Positions 9,222-18,813 are shown, counted from the stretch's first letter. The stretch: DNA of 64,000 nt from Streptomyces celluloflavus (GCA_000720995.1 JOEL01000056.1:1-64000); one strand, 5' to 3'. Made by a program: numbers and translations. Notes: generated from the letters alone by a model not told the origin.

Positions 9222-9291
9222 GGCTCCGAGCGGTCCCTGGTACCCCTGGTACCGGCGCAGCCGCCACCCATGGTTTCGCGGGACACCACGA

Positions 9292-9326
9292 CGGCCGCGA
9301 GGCGCTGACGCTGCGCCTCGCGGCCG
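9292..9326. terminator. Bidirectional hairpin terminator
   Basis: A perfect 14-bp stem (9292-9305 with 9313-9326, CGGCCGCGAGGCGC arm) closes a 7-base loop. It lies between two convergent genes, 71 bases after the plus-strand stop and 61 bases after the minus-strand stop, so it can serve both. Confidence 0.8.
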
Positions 9327-9386
9327 CTGCCATGTGCGGACGGGTACGGGGCCGGCCCGGCACCGCGCCCGCCGGTGGGCGCGGTG

Positions 9387-10097
9387 CTACGACCAGGCGG
9401 CGACGAAGTAGCCCACGCCGTACGGTGCCTCCTCGCGCAGCAGTTGTCCGCGCAGACCCGCGCCCTGGGCCGCGCCGGCCAGGACCTGCCAGCAGGCCCG
9501 GCCCGATGCCTTGAGGCCGGCGGCCAGTTCCTCGTCGAGGGCGGTCAGCGCGTCGGTGTCGGCGCCGCCCAGGGCGCGGGCCACCGCGGCGTCGAACGCC
9601 TCGGCCCGCTCGTCGAAGTACCCCGGCGCCTTGACCGTCCGGCAGGCGCTGCCGTCGCCCATCACCAGCAGCGCCACCCGGGCCGCGGAGGCTGCGATCT
9701 CCCGGCCCACCGGCAGGCAGCGGTCACGGGGCAGCGGTTCGCCGACGCCCAGCCCCTCCACCGGGGCGTCGGCCCAGTCCGTACGGGCCAGCAGCCAGGC
9801 GCCGACGGAGAGCGACGGCGGGAGTTCCCGTTCGGAGTCGGGGCCCTCGGGGCCCAGCCGCAGTTCCAGGTCCACGCCGAACCCGCGGAAGGACCCGGTC
9901 GCGCCCTGCGGGTGCGGGCCGCGGCCCGCCTGCTCCGCGGGGCCGAGCACGACGAGCCGGTCGGGTCGGGCCGCCGCCAGCACCCCGACCGCGTCCAGAC
10001 AGGCGGCCCGCAAGGCGTCCAGCTCGGGCGCGGCGCCCGCGGCGACCTCGGGCACGAGCAGCGGCGGACAGGGGCAGATGGCGGCGGCGACGAGCAT
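9387..10097 (-). CDS. Class III extradiol dioxygenase subunit-B-like protein
   Basis: 236 residues resembling the LigB/DODA fold. The N-terminal strand reads CPCPPLLVPEV where catalytic members have PHPPLL with an iron-binding His; here that position is Cys. The MGDGSACRTVKAPGYFDERA block and C-terminal APYGVGYFVA segment fit the actinobacterial branch usually found next to miaB. Function is unknown and, given the His loss, it may not be a ring-cleaving dioxygenase at all. It is 180 bases downstream of the miaB stop on the same strand. Confidence 0.78.
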   Translation of the reverse strand: MLVAAAICPCPPLLVPEVAAGAAPELDALRAACLDAVGVLAAARPDRLVVLGPAEQAGRGPHPQGATGSFRGFGVDLELRLGPEGPDSERELPPSLSVGAWLLARTDWADAPVEGLGVGEPLPRDRCLPVGREIAASAARVALLVMGDGSACRTVKAPGYFDERAEAFDAAVARALGGADTDALTALDEELAAGLKASGRACWQVLAGAAQGAGLRGQLLREEAPYGVGYFVAAWS

Positions 10098-10277
10098 GGC
10101 CGGAACCCTAGCAAGGCGGCCCCGGGCCGCAGGAGGGTTCGGTGACGTTCCCGGCCATGCGGGGAGCGCCGGGAGAGCCGTCCGGCCCCGCCGGCGCTCC
10201 GGAACTCGTACCGCCCCGGGTGGCGACGGACGGTCCCCCTCGCGCCCGTCGGCCTCCCCCGAGCGCGTCCGAGCGCG

Positions 10278-11804
10278 TCAGTCGCGCCCGCAGGCCGGTG
10301 CCGGGTCGGGCGAAGGGGCCGGGGCGCCGACGGTCGGCAGTCCCAGCAGGACGCCCTTGGGTCGTTCCGCCGGGGCGGCGGTGCGCTTCTCCCAGGCGTC
10401 GCCGGCGCGGGTGCGGCGGACGGTGCGGGTGGGACCCTCGGCCAGGAGGTGGTGCGGGGCGGCGTAGGTGATCTCCACGGTCACCATGTCGCCGGGGCGG
10501 ACCGGCTCGTCGGGGCGGGTGAAGTGCACCAGGCGGTTGTCGGGGGCGCGGCCGGACAGCCGGCGGGTCGCATCGTCCTTGCGGCCCTCGCCCTCGGCCA
10601 CCAGCACCTCCAGAGTGCGGCCGACCTGCTTCTTGTTCTCCTCCCAGGAGATCTCCTCCTGGAGCGCGGCCAGCCGCTCGTAGCGCTCCTGGACGACGGC
10701 CTTGGGGATCTGGTCCGCCATGTCGGCCGCCGGGGTCCCGGGGCGCTTGGAGTACTGGAAGGTGAACGCCTGCGCGAAACGGGACGCGCGGACGGTGTGC
10801 AGGGTCTGCTCGAAGTCCTCGTCGGTCTCGCCCGGGAAGCCGACGATGATGTCGGTGGAGATGGCGGCGTCCGGCATCGCGGCGCGCACCTTCTCGATGA
10901 TGCCGAGGTAGCGCTCCTGCCGGTAGGAGCGGCGCATCGCCTTGAGGACGGTGTCCGAACCGGACTGGAGCGGCATGTGCAGCTGCGGCATGACGTTCGG
11001 GGTCTCGGCCATCGCGGCGATCACGTCGTCGGTGAAGTCGCGGGGGTGCGGGGAGGTGAAGCGGACCCGCTCCAGGCCCTCGATACCGCCGCAGGCGCGC
11101 AGCAGTTTGCTGAACGCCTCGCGGTCGCCGATGTCGGAGCCGTAGGCGTTGACGTTCTGGCCGAGCAGGGTGATCTCGCTGACGCCCTCGGCGACCAGCG
11201 CCTCGATCTCGGCGAGGATGTCGCCGGGGCGGCGGTCCTTCTCCTTGCCGCGCAGCGCGGGCACGATGCAGAAGGTGCAGGTGTTGTTGCAGCCCACAGA
11301 GATGGACACCCATGCCGCGTACGCGCTCTCGCGGCGGGTGGGCAGGGTCGAGGGGAACGCCTCCAGGGACTCGGCGATCTCGACCTGTGCCTCTTCCAGG
11401 ACGCGGGCACGCTCCAGCAGCACCGGCAGCTTCCCGATGTTGTGCGTCCCGAAGACCACGTCGACCCAGGGGGCCTTCTTGACGATGGTGTCGCGGTCCT
11501 TCTGGGCGAGGCAGCCGCCGACGGCGATCTGCATGCCCGGCCGCGCGGCCTTCTGCGGGGCGAGCTGGCCGAGGTTGCCGTAGAGCCGGTTGTCGGCGTT
11601 CTCCCGCACCGCGCAGGTGTTGAAGACGACGACATCGGCGCCGTCGGCACCCTTGGGCGCGCGGACGTAGCCGGCGTCCTCCAGCAGGCCCGACAGCCGC
11701 TCGGAGTCATGGACGTTCATCTGGCACCCGTAGGTGCGGATCTCGTAGCTTCGAGTAACGCCCACGGCTGCCATCTCTCCGGTCAGGTCTTTGCTGCTGG
11801 TCAC
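10278..11804 (-). CDS. miaB: tRNA-2-methylthio-N6-dimethylallyladenosine synthase
   Basis: Radical-SAM methylthiotransferase that converts i6A37 to ms2i6A37. 508 residues: N-terminal UPF0004 domain with Cys 27, 64 and 98 for the auxiliary 4Fe-4S cluster ([22 protein letters not shown]), the radical-SAM CNNTCTFC (C172, C176, C179), and a TRAM domain near the C-terminus ([17 protein letters not shown]). The GTG start 11804 gives the conserved MTSS opening; its ribosome site is weak, and ATG at codon 11 is a less likely alternative with GGAG only 2 bases upstream. Confidence 0.95.
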   Translation of the reverse strand: MTSSKDLTGEMAAVGVTRSYEIRTYGCQMNVHDSERLSGLLEDAGYVRAPKGADGADVVVFNTCAVRENADNRLYGNLGQLAPQKAARPGMQIAVGGCLAQKDRDTIVKKAPWVDVVFGTHNIGKLPVLLERARVLEEAQVEIAESLEAFPSTLPTRRESAYAAWVSISVGCNNTCTFCIVPALRGKEKDRRPGDILAEIEALVAEGVSEITLLGQNVNAYGSDIGDREAFSKLLRACGGIEGLERVRFTSPHPRDFTDDVIAAMAETPNVMPQLHMPLQSGSDTVLKAMRRSYRQERYLGIIEKVRAAMPDAAISTDIIVGFPGETDEDFEQTLHTVRASRFAQAFTFQYSKRPGTPAADMADQIPKAVVQERYERLAALQEEISWEENKKQVGRTLEVLVAEGEGRKDDATRRLSGRAPDNRLVHFTRPDEPVRPGDMVTVEITYAAPHHLLAEGPTRTVRRTRAGDAWEKRTAAPAERPKGVLLGLPTVGAPAPSPDPAPACGRD

Positions 11805-11883
11805 CGCTCAAGGGTAAGGGGATGCCGAAGGCGCGCCACCATGCCGGTCCGCCCCTCGCCGCGGTCCTGGCGCGCCGGCCGGT

Positions 11884-12753
11884 TCAGGTCTCTTCGCGGT
11901 AGAGGTCGGTGAGGAGGGCGACCGCGGCGTGGGTGGCGGGGTGCGGGTCGTGACGGCGCCAGATGAGGTGGACGGGGACGGGGTCCGCGTCGCGCAGCGG
12001 ACGGTAGGCGATGCCGTCGCGGCGGTACTGGGTGACGGTGGCGTGCGGGGTGACGCCGACACAGCGGCCGGTGGCGATGGCGGCGAGCCAGTCGTCGATG
12101 TCCTGGGTGTACTCCAGGGCCGGGCGCCGGTCCTCGGGCCACAGGTGCGCGGTGGTGGTGCCGGTGCGGCGGTCGACGACGAGGGTGCGGTCGCGGATCT
12201 CGTCGAGCCGGACGCTGCGGCGCCGGGCCCAGGGATCGTCCGCGGCCATGGCTACGTAGCGGCGCTCCGAGCCGACGCGGGCGTGGGCGTACCGGCGCAG
12301 GTCGATGGGGGTGCGGACGACGGCGAGATCGCACAGGCCCTCGGCGAGGCCGCCGGTGGAGGTGTTGCGGCGGATCAGGTGGAGCGCGATACCGGGGTGG
12401 CGCTGGTGCCAGCGGCGCTGGAACTCCGCGGTGTGGCGGCCCATCGCGGACCAGGCGTGGCCGATGCGCAGCCGGGTGTGGCCGGTGGCGGCCTCGCGCA
12501 CCAGGTTGTCCGCCTCGGTGAGCAGGAGGCGAGCACGGGCGAGGACCTGTACACCGGCGGTGGTCGGGGCGACGGTGCGGCTGGTGCGGTGCAGCAGCCG
12601 CACACCGAGGATCTTCTCCAGTGCGATCAGGGCGCGGGAGACCGCGGCCTGGGAGACGCCCAGTTCGATCGCGGCGTCGGTGAAGCTGCCGGTGTCGACG
12701 ATCGCGACCAGGCAGCGCAGATGCCGCAGTTCCAGATCCCCGTGTCCGTCCAT
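11884..12753 (-). CDS. LysR-family transcriptional regulator
   Basis: 289-residue LysR-type regulator. The N-terminal winged helix (LRHLRCLVAIVDTGSFTDAA, LGVSQAAVSRALIALEK) is followed by the substrate-binding domain (RLRIGHAWSAMGRHT onwards). I choose ATG 12753 rather than the longer frame at 12795, because the longer version would place coding sequence over a perfect LysR box (12781-12795). It is divergent from an RhtA-like exporter, the usual arrangement in which the regulator controls its neighbour; the inducer is not evident but is likely an amino acid or analogue exported by that protein. Confidence 0.88.
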   Translation of the reverse strand: MDGHGDLELRHLRCLVAIVDTGSFTDAAIELGVSQAAVSRALIALEKILGVRLLHRTSRTVAPTTAGVQVLARARLLLTEADNLVREAATGHTRLRIGHAWSAMGRHTAEFQRRWHQRHPGIALHLIRRNTSTGGLAEGLCDLAVVRTPIDLRRYAHARVGSERRYVAMAADDPWARRRSVRLDEIRDRTLVVDRRTGTTTAHLWPEDRRPALEYTQDIDDWLAAIATGRCVGVTPHATVTQYRRDGIAYRPLRDADPVPVHLIWRRHDPHPATHAAVALLTDLYREET

Positions 12754-12780
12754 GACTCCAGCGTATAGATGGCGCTGCGG

Positions 12781-12795
12781 ATGCATTTTGCGCAT
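12781..12795. promoter_or_regulatory. LysR box (T-N11-A dyad) in divergent promoter
   Basis: ATGC-N7-GCAT, a dyad containing the T-N11-A signature of LysR-type operators (T12782, A12794). It is 28 bases before the regulator start and 27 before the exporter start, so one bound site could control both directions. Confidence 0.65.
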
Positions 12796-12821
12796 ACGTG
12801 CCGACGGTAAAGAGTCCCGGC

Positions 12822-13754
12822 ATGTCGATACGCGCTCAAGGGACGGCCGCCGGGGACACGGCCGGAACGCCGGGGCCGCAGGCGCCCGCGCACCGGTGGG
12901 CCGGGACGGCGCTGATGGTGGGGAGCGGCCTGTCCAACCAGGTCGGAGCGGCGGTGGCCGCGCTCGCCTTCCCGGTGATCGGACCGGTCGGGGTGGTGGC
13001 GGTGCGCCAGTGGGTGGCCGCGGTGGTGCTGCTGAGCGCCGGCCGGCCGCGTCTGTGGTCGTTCACCGCCGCGCAGTGGCGCCCGGTGCTGGGGCTGGCC
13101 GTGGTGTTCGCCGCCATGAACCTGTCGCTGTACACGGCGATCGAGCGGATCGGGCTCGGCCTCGCGGTCACGCTGGAGTTCCTCGGCCCGCTGACCGTCG
13201 CCCTGGCCGGCTCCCGCCGCCGTAGGGATCTGGGCTGTGCGCTCGCCGCCGCCGCGGCCGTCGTCGTCCTCACCCGCCCGCGGCCGAGCACCGACTACCT
13301 GGGCATCGGCCTGGCACTGCTGGCGGCGGCCTGCTGGGGCTGCTACATCCTGCTCAACCGCACCGTGGGCGCCCGTCTGCCCGGGGTACAGGGTCCGGCC
13401 GCCGCCGCGGCCGTCTCCGGTCTGCTGTACCTGCCGGCCGGCGCACTGGTGCTGTGGCACCGGCCGCCCACCCCCACCGCCCTGGTCTGTGCGCTCACCG
13501 CCGGGGTGCTCTCCTCCGCAGTGCCCTTCCTGGCCGACCTGCTCGCGCTGCGCCGCGTTCCCGCCCACTTCTTCGGGATCTTCATGAGCGTCAACCCGGT
13601 ACTGGCCGCCCTGGTCGGCACCGTGGTGCTGGACCAGCGCCTGGACCACCTCTCCTGGCTGGCCATCGCGGTGATCGTCGCCGCCAACGCCACCGCGGTG
13701 ACCACCGCCGCCCGTCCCGGCCCCTCCTCCGACGCGGCGGAGCCGGCCCGCTGA
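12822..13754 (+). CDS. EamA/RhtA-like exporter (DMT superfamily)
   Basis: 310-residue inner-membrane protein with about ten hydrophobic segments in two EamA halves. The stretch MNLSLYTAIERIGLGLAVTL followed by EFLGPLTVAL closely matches RhtA-type threonine/homoserine exporters. ATG 12822 (MSIRAQG) is preceded only by a weak purine run (AAAGAG); GTG 12798 has no site and would overlap the promoter. Divergent from the LysR regulator, hence probably induced by its substrate. The substrate itself cannot be told from sequence. Confidence 0.85.
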   Translation: MSIRAQGTAAGDTAGTPGPQAPAHRWAGTALMVGSGLSNQVGAAVAALAFPVIGPVGVVAVRQWVAAVVLLSAGRPRLWSFTAAQWRPVLGLAVVFAAMNLSLYTAIERIGLGLAVTLEFLGPLTVALAGSRRRRDLGCALAAAAAVVVLTRPRPSTDYLGIGLALLAAACWGCYILLNRTVGARLPGVQGPAAAAAVSGLLYLPAGALVLWHRPPTPTALVCALTAGVLSSAVPFLADLLALRRVPAHFFGIFMSVNPVLAALVGTVVLDQRLDHLSWLAIAVIVAANATAVTTAARPGPSSDAAEPAR

Positions 13755-13925
13755 CCGCACCAGCTGTCCGGGCCATGACTGCTGACGGGCGCGGACGGAC
13801 CCGGGGCCGCCCGCCCGTCCCCGGCGAGAAGTGACGCCATGGCCGCCGGCTCGGCACCGGGAGTACCGACGCCCGCCCGCCCTCGCCCCTCCCCTTCGCG
13901 GCCCGGTACTGGCAGGATCCCGCCC

Positions 13926-14921
13926 ATGGTCACAGCACTCCCCCGCATCGGCTGCCGGGCTCTCCGCGCGGCGATCGCGGCACTGATCGCGCTCGGACTC
14001 CTGCTGTGGTGGCTGCTGTCGATGGGCGGCGCACCGTCCCCGGGCGGGCGGGTGACGCTGGCGACGGGGGTGCCCACCGGTGTGTACGCGCGCTACGGGG
14101 AACTGCTCAAGCAGGATCTGTCCAGCGATATGCCGGGGGTGGATCTGCGGCTGACGCGCAGCGAGGGCTCCATCGACAACCTGCGCCAACTGACCTCCGG
14201 ACGCGCGGAGTTCACCATTGCAACGGCGGACGCGGTCGCGACGTACCAGATGCAGGGCGAACCGGGCGCGGACCGGCTGCGGGCCTGCGCGCGGCTGTAT
14301 GACGACTACTTGCAGCTGGTGGTGCCCAAGGGGTCCACCGTCCGCTCGGCCAAGGAGCTGCGGGGGCTGCGGGTCGGGGTGGGTACGGACGGCTCCGGCG
14401 TCCAGCTGATCACCCGGCGGCTGCTGGAGGCCGCCGGGCTGGACTTCGACCGGGACGTCGAACCGGTGCGGGCCGGTATCGACCGGATGCCGGGGCTGCT
14501 GGAGCACGGCCGACTGGACGCGTTCTTCTGGTCGGGCGGGCTGCCGACCGGCGCGTTGCAGCAGCTGGCGAAGCGGTTCCCGGTGCGCCTGGTGCAGCTC
14601 GGCGATCTGGTCGAACCGCTGCACCGGCAGGGCGAGCGCACCCGCTACTACCGGGCGGCGGTGATGCCGGCCGACGCCTATCCGCGGGTCCAGGACGGGC
14701 AGGCGGTGAAGACGATCGCGGTGGCGAATCTGCTGGTGACGATGGACGGGGAGGACGCCGCGCTGACCGAGGGCGTCACCCGGGCCCTCATCAGGAGCCG
14801 GGACGGGATCGGGCGCGCGGTGCACGCCGCGCAGAAGGTGGATCTGCGGACGGCGGTGTTCACCGACCCGCTGGCCCTGCACGAAGGGGCCCGGCGCTAC
14901 TACGTGTCGGAGAAGCCCTGA
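13926..14921 (+). CDS. TAXI-family solute-binding protein (orphan)
   Basis: 331 residues. An N-terminal hydrophobic anchor (ALIALGLLLWWLLS) has no lipobox cysteine, so the protein is probably membrane-tethered. Family motifs: TLATGVPTGVYARYGELL, the SEGSIDNLRQLTSGRAEFT segment, and the LRGLRVGVGTDGSGVQLITRR block, as in TRAP-associated extracytoplasmic immunogenic (TAXI) receptors that bind glutamate-like acids. No TRAP permease genes are nearby. It lies just before the cspA-like gene and the gluK-gluR kinase pair, so a role as a ligand-presenting accessory for the sensor rather than in transport is possible but is inference. Confidence 0.82.
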   Translation: MVTALPRIGCRALRAAIAALIALGLLLWWLLSMGGAPSPGGRVTLATGVPTGVYARYGELLKQDLSSDMPGVDLRLTRSEGSIDNLRQLTSGRAEFTIATADAVATYQMQGEPGADRLRACARLYDDYLQLVVPKGSTVRSAKELRGLRVGVGTDGSGVQLITRRLLEAAGLDFDRDVEPVRAGIDRMPGLLEHGRLDAFFWSGGLPTGALQQLAKRFPVRLVQLGDLVEPLHRQGERTRYYRAAVMPADAYPRVQDGQAVKTIAVANLLVTMDGEDAALTEGVTRALIRSRDGIGRAVHAAQKVDLRTAVFTDPLALHEGARRYYVSEKP

Positions 14922-15035
14922 GACCCGCCTGCCTGCCGCAGACCCGGAGCACGGCGGGCCGGCGCCGGCCCGCCGGCCGATGCCCGAGGAGAGACGACCG
15001 CGCGATCCGCCCAAAACGTCGCCCCCGCACACACG

Positions 15036-15075
15036 GAAGGGGGCTCACACCGGCGAACCGGTGCGAGCCCCCTTC
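15036..15075. terminator. Strong hairpin terminator
   Basis: 17 base pairs and one mismatch close a CGAA tetraloop (15054-15057); arms 15036-15053 and 15058-15075. It is 16 bases past the cold-shock gene stop (minus strand) and also downstream of the TAXI gene, so it can act in both directions. Confidence 0.8.
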
Positions 15076-15090
15076 ACGGGACGCGGTGCG

Positions 15091-15294
15091 TCAGGCGGGG
15101 ACGATGTTCTCCGCCTGCGGGCCCTTGGGGCCCTGGGTCACGTCGAACGAGACCTGCTGGCCCTCCTGGAGCTCACGGAAGCCCTGAGCCTGGATGTTCG
15201 AGTAGTGGGCGAAGACGTCGGGGCCGCCGCCGTCCTGCTCGATGAAGCCGAAGCCCTTTTCCGCGTTGAACCACTTCACGGTGCCAGTAGCCAT
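15091..15294 (-). CDS. Cold-shock protein, CspA family
   Basis: 67-residue single OB-fold nucleic-acid-binding protein. RNP1 is KGFGFI and RNP2 is VFAHY; the opening [18 protein letters not shown] is canonical. ATG 15294 follows AAGGAG with a 7-base A-rich spacer, a strong and very visible ribosome site. The preceding roughly 200 bases carry no other gene and probably form a long 5' leader, as in other csp genes. A strong terminator follows at 15036-15075. Confidence 0.95.
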   Translation of the reverse strand: MATGTVKWFNAEKGFGFIEQDGGGPDVFAHYSNIQAQGFRELQEGQQVSFDVTQGPKGPQAENIVPA

Positions 15295-15518
15295 TTTTTT
15301 CTCCTTCATGGGGCAAACCGGAGACCGCACCTCGCGGACTCCACGTCGCCGAGATGATTGCCCCACACCGGAAAAGGTCCGGAAAACAATGAACGCCCGG
15401 GGCTACAAGCCTCCAGGCGCACACGAAGTTCATGGGTACCACAACTGCAACGACGTTCACGATAGCACAGACCCGGCCCGCCGTGTGCAAACGCTCCGGC
15501 GGCCCGGTGGGGCCGGGC

Positions 15519-16934
15519 TCAGGGCGCGCTGCGCGGCACGGTGACGGTGACCCGCAGACCGTGCGGGCGGTGCGGTGCGTAGGCGATGGCGGCGCCGCCC
15601 GCGGCGAGCAGCGCGCGGGTGATCGACAGGCCCAGGCCGGAGCCGGAGACGTTCTGGTGGTGGCCGCTGCGCCAGAAGCGGTCGCCGATCCGGGCGAGCT
15701 CGTCCTCACTCAGCCCCGGACCGCGGTCGGTGACGGTGATGCGGACGCGTTCACCGGCCGGCGCCACGTTCACGGTGACCGGTTCGCCACGCGGGGTGAA
15801 CTTCAGCGCGTTGTCGACGACGGCGTCCAGTGCGCTGGAGAGCGCGACCGGGTCGGCCCAGCCGGTGACGGCGCGGTGCCCCGCGTACGTCAGCCGGACC
15901 CCCCGCTCGTCGGCGAGCGGGCGCCAGGAGTCGACCCGCTCGGCGGCGAGCGCCGCGACGTCGGTGAGCTGGAGGTCGGCCGGGGCGTGTTCGGCCAGCG
16001 CCAGGTCGAGGAGGTCGTCCAGGACGCGGGCCAGGCGTTTGCCCTCCGTGCGGACCGAGGCGATCTCCTCGTTGCCGTCGGGGAGTTCGAGGGCGAGCAG
16101 CTCGATCCGCAGCAGCAGCGCAGAGAGCGGGTTGCGCAGTTGGTGGGAGGCGTCGGCGACGAAGGCGCGCTGCTGTTCCAGGACGTCCTCGACGTTGTCG
16201 GCCATCTCGTTGAACGAGCGGGCCAGCCGCCGCAGTTCGGGCGGGCCCGCGGTGGCCGCGACCCGGGACTTCAGCCGGCCGGTGGCGATGTCGTGGCTGG
16301 CCGCGTCCAGCACCCGCACGGGCCGCAGCACCCAGCCGGTCAGGCGGATGGCCGCGCCGACGGCGAGCAGCATGGCCGCGGCCTCGCCCGCCGCGATCAG
16401 CAGCCAGCTGTCCAGGACGTGCGCCCGCATCCGGCCGGTGGGCGAGTCGGTGACGACGACGGCGACCACGTCACCGTCGCGGATGACCGGTGAGGCGACC
16501 GGGATCCGGCCGTCGCGGTCCCAGGGCCAGATCTGCTGCGGGTCGTGGCTGCGGCGGCCGGCCAGTGCCTCGTTGAAGGCGCCGGCGCCTTCGCCCCCGT
16601 CCGGGACCGGCAGGCCCGTGGGGGCCGCCGCCATCGGGGTGCGGTCGCGGTAGAAGACGCCGACGCGGATGCCGTAGAGGGCGTGGTAGCGCCGGAGTTC
16701 GGCGCGGAGGGTGGCCAGCCGCTCGTCCTCCTCCGCGCTCTTGCCGTCGGCGTCGGCGGTGGGGCGGGCGGTGACGAACTGGGCGAGGGAGGCGAACCGC
16801 GCGGCGTCGTCGATCCGGTCGACGACCACCCGCTGCTGTTCGAGACCGGCCGTGATGACGCCGAGCGGTATGCCGAGCGCGAGCAGTACACCGGCCATGA
16901 GGACGATGAGGAGCGGCAGGAGTCGGGTGCGCAC
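15519..16934 (-). CDS. gluK: Sensor histidine kinase of the glutamate system (GluK-type)
   Basis: 471-residue membrane kinase. A TM helix at about 5-30, an extracytoplasmic sensor region to about 175, a second TM (177-200), HAMP, then the phosphoacceptor helix ASHQLRNPLSAL with H264, N-box DNALKFTP and G-box SGSGLGLSI. Ala-Ser-His-Gln-Leu-Arg replaces the commoner SHELR. It follows the response regulator by 16 bases in one operon, divergent to gluABCD. This is the position of the S. coelicolor gluR-gluK pair that senses extracellular glutamate and controls its uptake; assignment rests on context plus family. Confidence 0.85.
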   Translation of the reverse strand: MRTRLLPLLIVLMAGVLLALGIPLGVITAGLEQQRVVVDRIDDAARFASLAQFVTARPTADADGKSAEEDERLATLRAELRRYHALYGIRVGVFYRDRTPMAAAPTGLPVPDGGEGAGAFNEALAGRRSHDPQQIWPWDRDGRIPVASPVIRDGDVVAVVVTDSPTGRMRAHVLDSWLLIAAGEAAAMLLAVGAAIRLTGWVLRPVRVLDAASHDIATGRLKSRVAATAGPPELRRLARSFNEMADNVEDVLEQQRAFVADASHQLRNPLSALLLRIELLALELPDGNEEIASVRTEGKRLARVLDDLLDLALAEHAPADLQLTDVAALAAERVDSWRPLADERGVRLTYAGHRAVTGWADPVALSSALDAVVDNALKFTPRGEPVTVNVAPAGERVRITVTDRGPGLSEDELARIGDRFWRSGHHQNVSGSGLGLSITRALLAAGGAAIAYAPHRPHGLRVTVTVPRSAP

Positions 16935-16950
16935 GTGCTCGCGGCGGCCG

Positions 16951-17700
16951 TCAGGCGGACGGCCGCGGGGGCGGCAGCGGCCGGGCGGCGGACGGGGCGC
17001 CGGCCGCGGGGGCGACGAGGCGGTAGCCGACCCCGCGCACCGTCTCGATCAGCGCGGGCATGCGCAGCTTGGCGCGGAGCGAGGCGATGTGCACCTCCAG
17101 GGTCCGGCCGGTCCCCTCCCAGCTCGTACGCCACACCTCGCTGATGATCTGCTCCCGGCGGAAGACCACACCGGGGCGCTGGGCGAGGAGCGCCAGCAGA
17201 TCGAACTCCTTGCGGGTGAGCGGGACCGCGGTGCCGTTCACGGAGACCTGGCGGGTGGGCAGTTCGACGGTGACCGCGCCGAGCCGCAGCGCGTCCTCGG
17301 CGGCGCTCTCCTCGGCGGACTGCTCGCCGCCGGGCGCATTGCGCCGGCTCACCGCGTGGATGCGGGCCAGCAGCTCCCCGGTGTCGTACGGCTTGACGAC
17401 ATAGTCGTCGGCGCCGAGGTTGAGGCCGTGGATGCGGGAGCGCACATCGGCCCGCGCGGTGACCATGATGACCGGGACGGCGCACATCCGGCGGATCCGG
17501 CCGCACACCTCGAAGCCGTCCTGGTCGGGCAGGCCGAGGTCGAGCAGCACCACGGCGAAGGGCTCGGCGGTATCGGGGAGCAGCGCCCGGAGGGCCTCCT
17601 GGCCGCTGCGCGCATGGACGACCGCGAAGCCGTGCCGGGCCAGCACCGCGGACAGGGCCGCGGCGACATGGTCGTCGTCCTCGACGAGCAGCAGTCTCAT
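16951..17700 (-). CDS. gluR: OmpR-family response regulator (GluR-type)
   Basis: 249 residues: receiver domain with acidic pocket EDD (7-9), phosphoacceptor D54 in LLDLGLPDQDG, K in YVVKPYD, then a winged-helix DNA-binding domain (LTRKEFDLLALLAQRPGVVF, LEVHIASLRAKL). ATG 17700 has GGAGGAGG 5-6 bases upstream. Paired with the kinase gene downstream, and divergent from the glutamate ABC transporter, which it most likely activates. The C-terminal 25 residues are an Ala/Pro-rich extension. Confidence 0.88.
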   Translation of the reverse strand: MRLLLVEDDDHVAAALSAVLARHGFAVVHARSGQEALRALLPDTAEPFAVVLLDLGLPDQDGFEVCGRIRRMCAVPVIMVTARADVRSRIHGLNLGADDYVVKPYDTGELLARIHAVSRRNAPGGEQSAEESAAEDALRLGAVTVELPTRQVSVNGTAVPLTRKEFDLLALLAQRPGVVFRREQIISEVWRTSWEGTGRTLEVHIASLRAKLRMPALIETVRGVGYRLVAPAAGAPSAARPLPPPRPSA

Positions 17701-18027
17701 CGGCCTCCTCCTGGGGTGCGTGCGCAGGGCTGGTGCGGGGTACGGATGGGTCGGATGTGGCGGCCGGCTGTGTGTACGGCCACAGGGCATCTACGGCGAT
17801 AGGTGGTGCGCGCGTCAAGGGGCGGTCGCCTCCGGACCGCCATCCGTTACCCAGCCGGTACGCCCGCGGCGCGTCCGTCGCACGATTCCGTGGCGTCGCG
17901 TCCCCTTCACGCGGACTGTCCCTTTGCGGCCGGATCGTTATGCTCAATTTCCGCTCAGATGTGATGACGCTGGTCGCGGGCCGTTACTAGGGTCCTCCCC
18001 AATCGAGGAGGACGGAGCTACACGCCG
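17701..18027. promoter_or_regulatory. Divergent control region gluR / gluA
   Basis: 327 bases between two divergent starts with no supported gene. It must contain the promoters for gluRK and gluABCD and the GluR binding site. Locally less GC-rich around 17880-17990. A -10-like TTACTA and the segment around GTTATGCTC are candidates on the gluA side, but no -35/-10 pair is convincing. GAGGAGGACGGAG stands about 10-20 bases before the gluA start. Confidence 0.5.
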
Positions 18028-18813
18028 ATGAGCGAAGTATCGGTGACCGAGAACGCCGACGGTCCCGCGCCGGCGGGAGACCAGCTGGTCGTGCTGGACA
18101 ACGTGAACAAGCACTTCGGCGCGCTGCACGTGCTCCAGGACATCGACCTGACGATCCACCGCGGCGAGGTCGTCGTCGTGATCGGGCCCTCGGGGTCCGG
18201 CAAGTCGACGCTCTGCCGCACGATCAACCGACTGGAGACCGTCGACACCGGCAGCATCAGCATCGACGGCAAACCGTTGCCGCAGGAGGGGCGGGAGCTG
18301 GCACGGCTCCGCGCCGACGTGGGCATGGTCTTCCAGTCCTTCAACCTCTTCGCGCACAAGACGGTGCTCGAAAACGTGATGCTGGGGCAGATCAAGGTCC
18401 GCAAGACGGACCGGGCGGCCGCCTCGAAGAAGGCCCGCGACCTGCTGGACCGGGTGGGCGTCGGCACCCAGGCCGACAAGTACCCGGCGCAGCTCTCCGG
18501 CGGCCAGCAGCAGCGTGTGGCGATAGCCCGCGCGCTGGCGATGGACCCGAAGGTGATGCTGTTCGACGAGCCGACGTCCGCGCTGGACCCGGAGATGATC
18601 AACGAGGTGCTGGAGGTCATGCAGCAGCTCGCCCGGGACGGGATGACGATGGTCGTGGTCACCCACGAGATGGGCTTCGCCCGCTCGGCCGCGAACCGGG
18701 TCGTCTTCATGGCGGACGGCCGCATCATCGAAGAGGCCGAGCCGAACCAGTTCTTCAACAACCCGCGCAGTGACCGGGCGAAGGATTTCCTGTCGAAAAT
18801 CCTTCATCACTGA
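18028..18813 (+). CDS. gluA: Glutamate ABC transporter ATPase
   Basis: Polar amino-acid uptake ATPase, 261 residues. Walker [10 protein letters not shown] (53-61), signature LSGGQQQR, Walker [14 protein letters not shown] and switch His in VVVTHEMGF. First gene of gluABCD; its product energises the GluC-GluD membrane pair. The gene is only 56 bases ahead of gluB, so the two are cotranscribed. Control by the divergent GluR regulator is the likely input. Confidence 0.93.
   Translation: MSEVSVTENADGPAPAGDQLVVLDNVNKHFGALHVLQDIDLTIHRGEVVVVIGPSGSGKSTLCRTINRLETVDTGSISIDGKPLPQEGRELARLRADVGMVFQSFNLFAHKTVLENVMLGQIKVRKTDRAAASKKARDLLDRVGVGTQADKYPAQLSGGQQQRVAIARALAMDPKVMLFDEPTSALDPEMINEVLEVMQQLARDGMTMVVVTHEMGFARSAANRVVFMADGRIIEEAEPNQFFNNPRSDRAKDFLSKILHH

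Noticed and set aside
12627-15032. 801-codon minus-strand open frame
   Set aside because: Runs antisense through the exporter and TAXI genes and only its end matches the LysR start in another frame.
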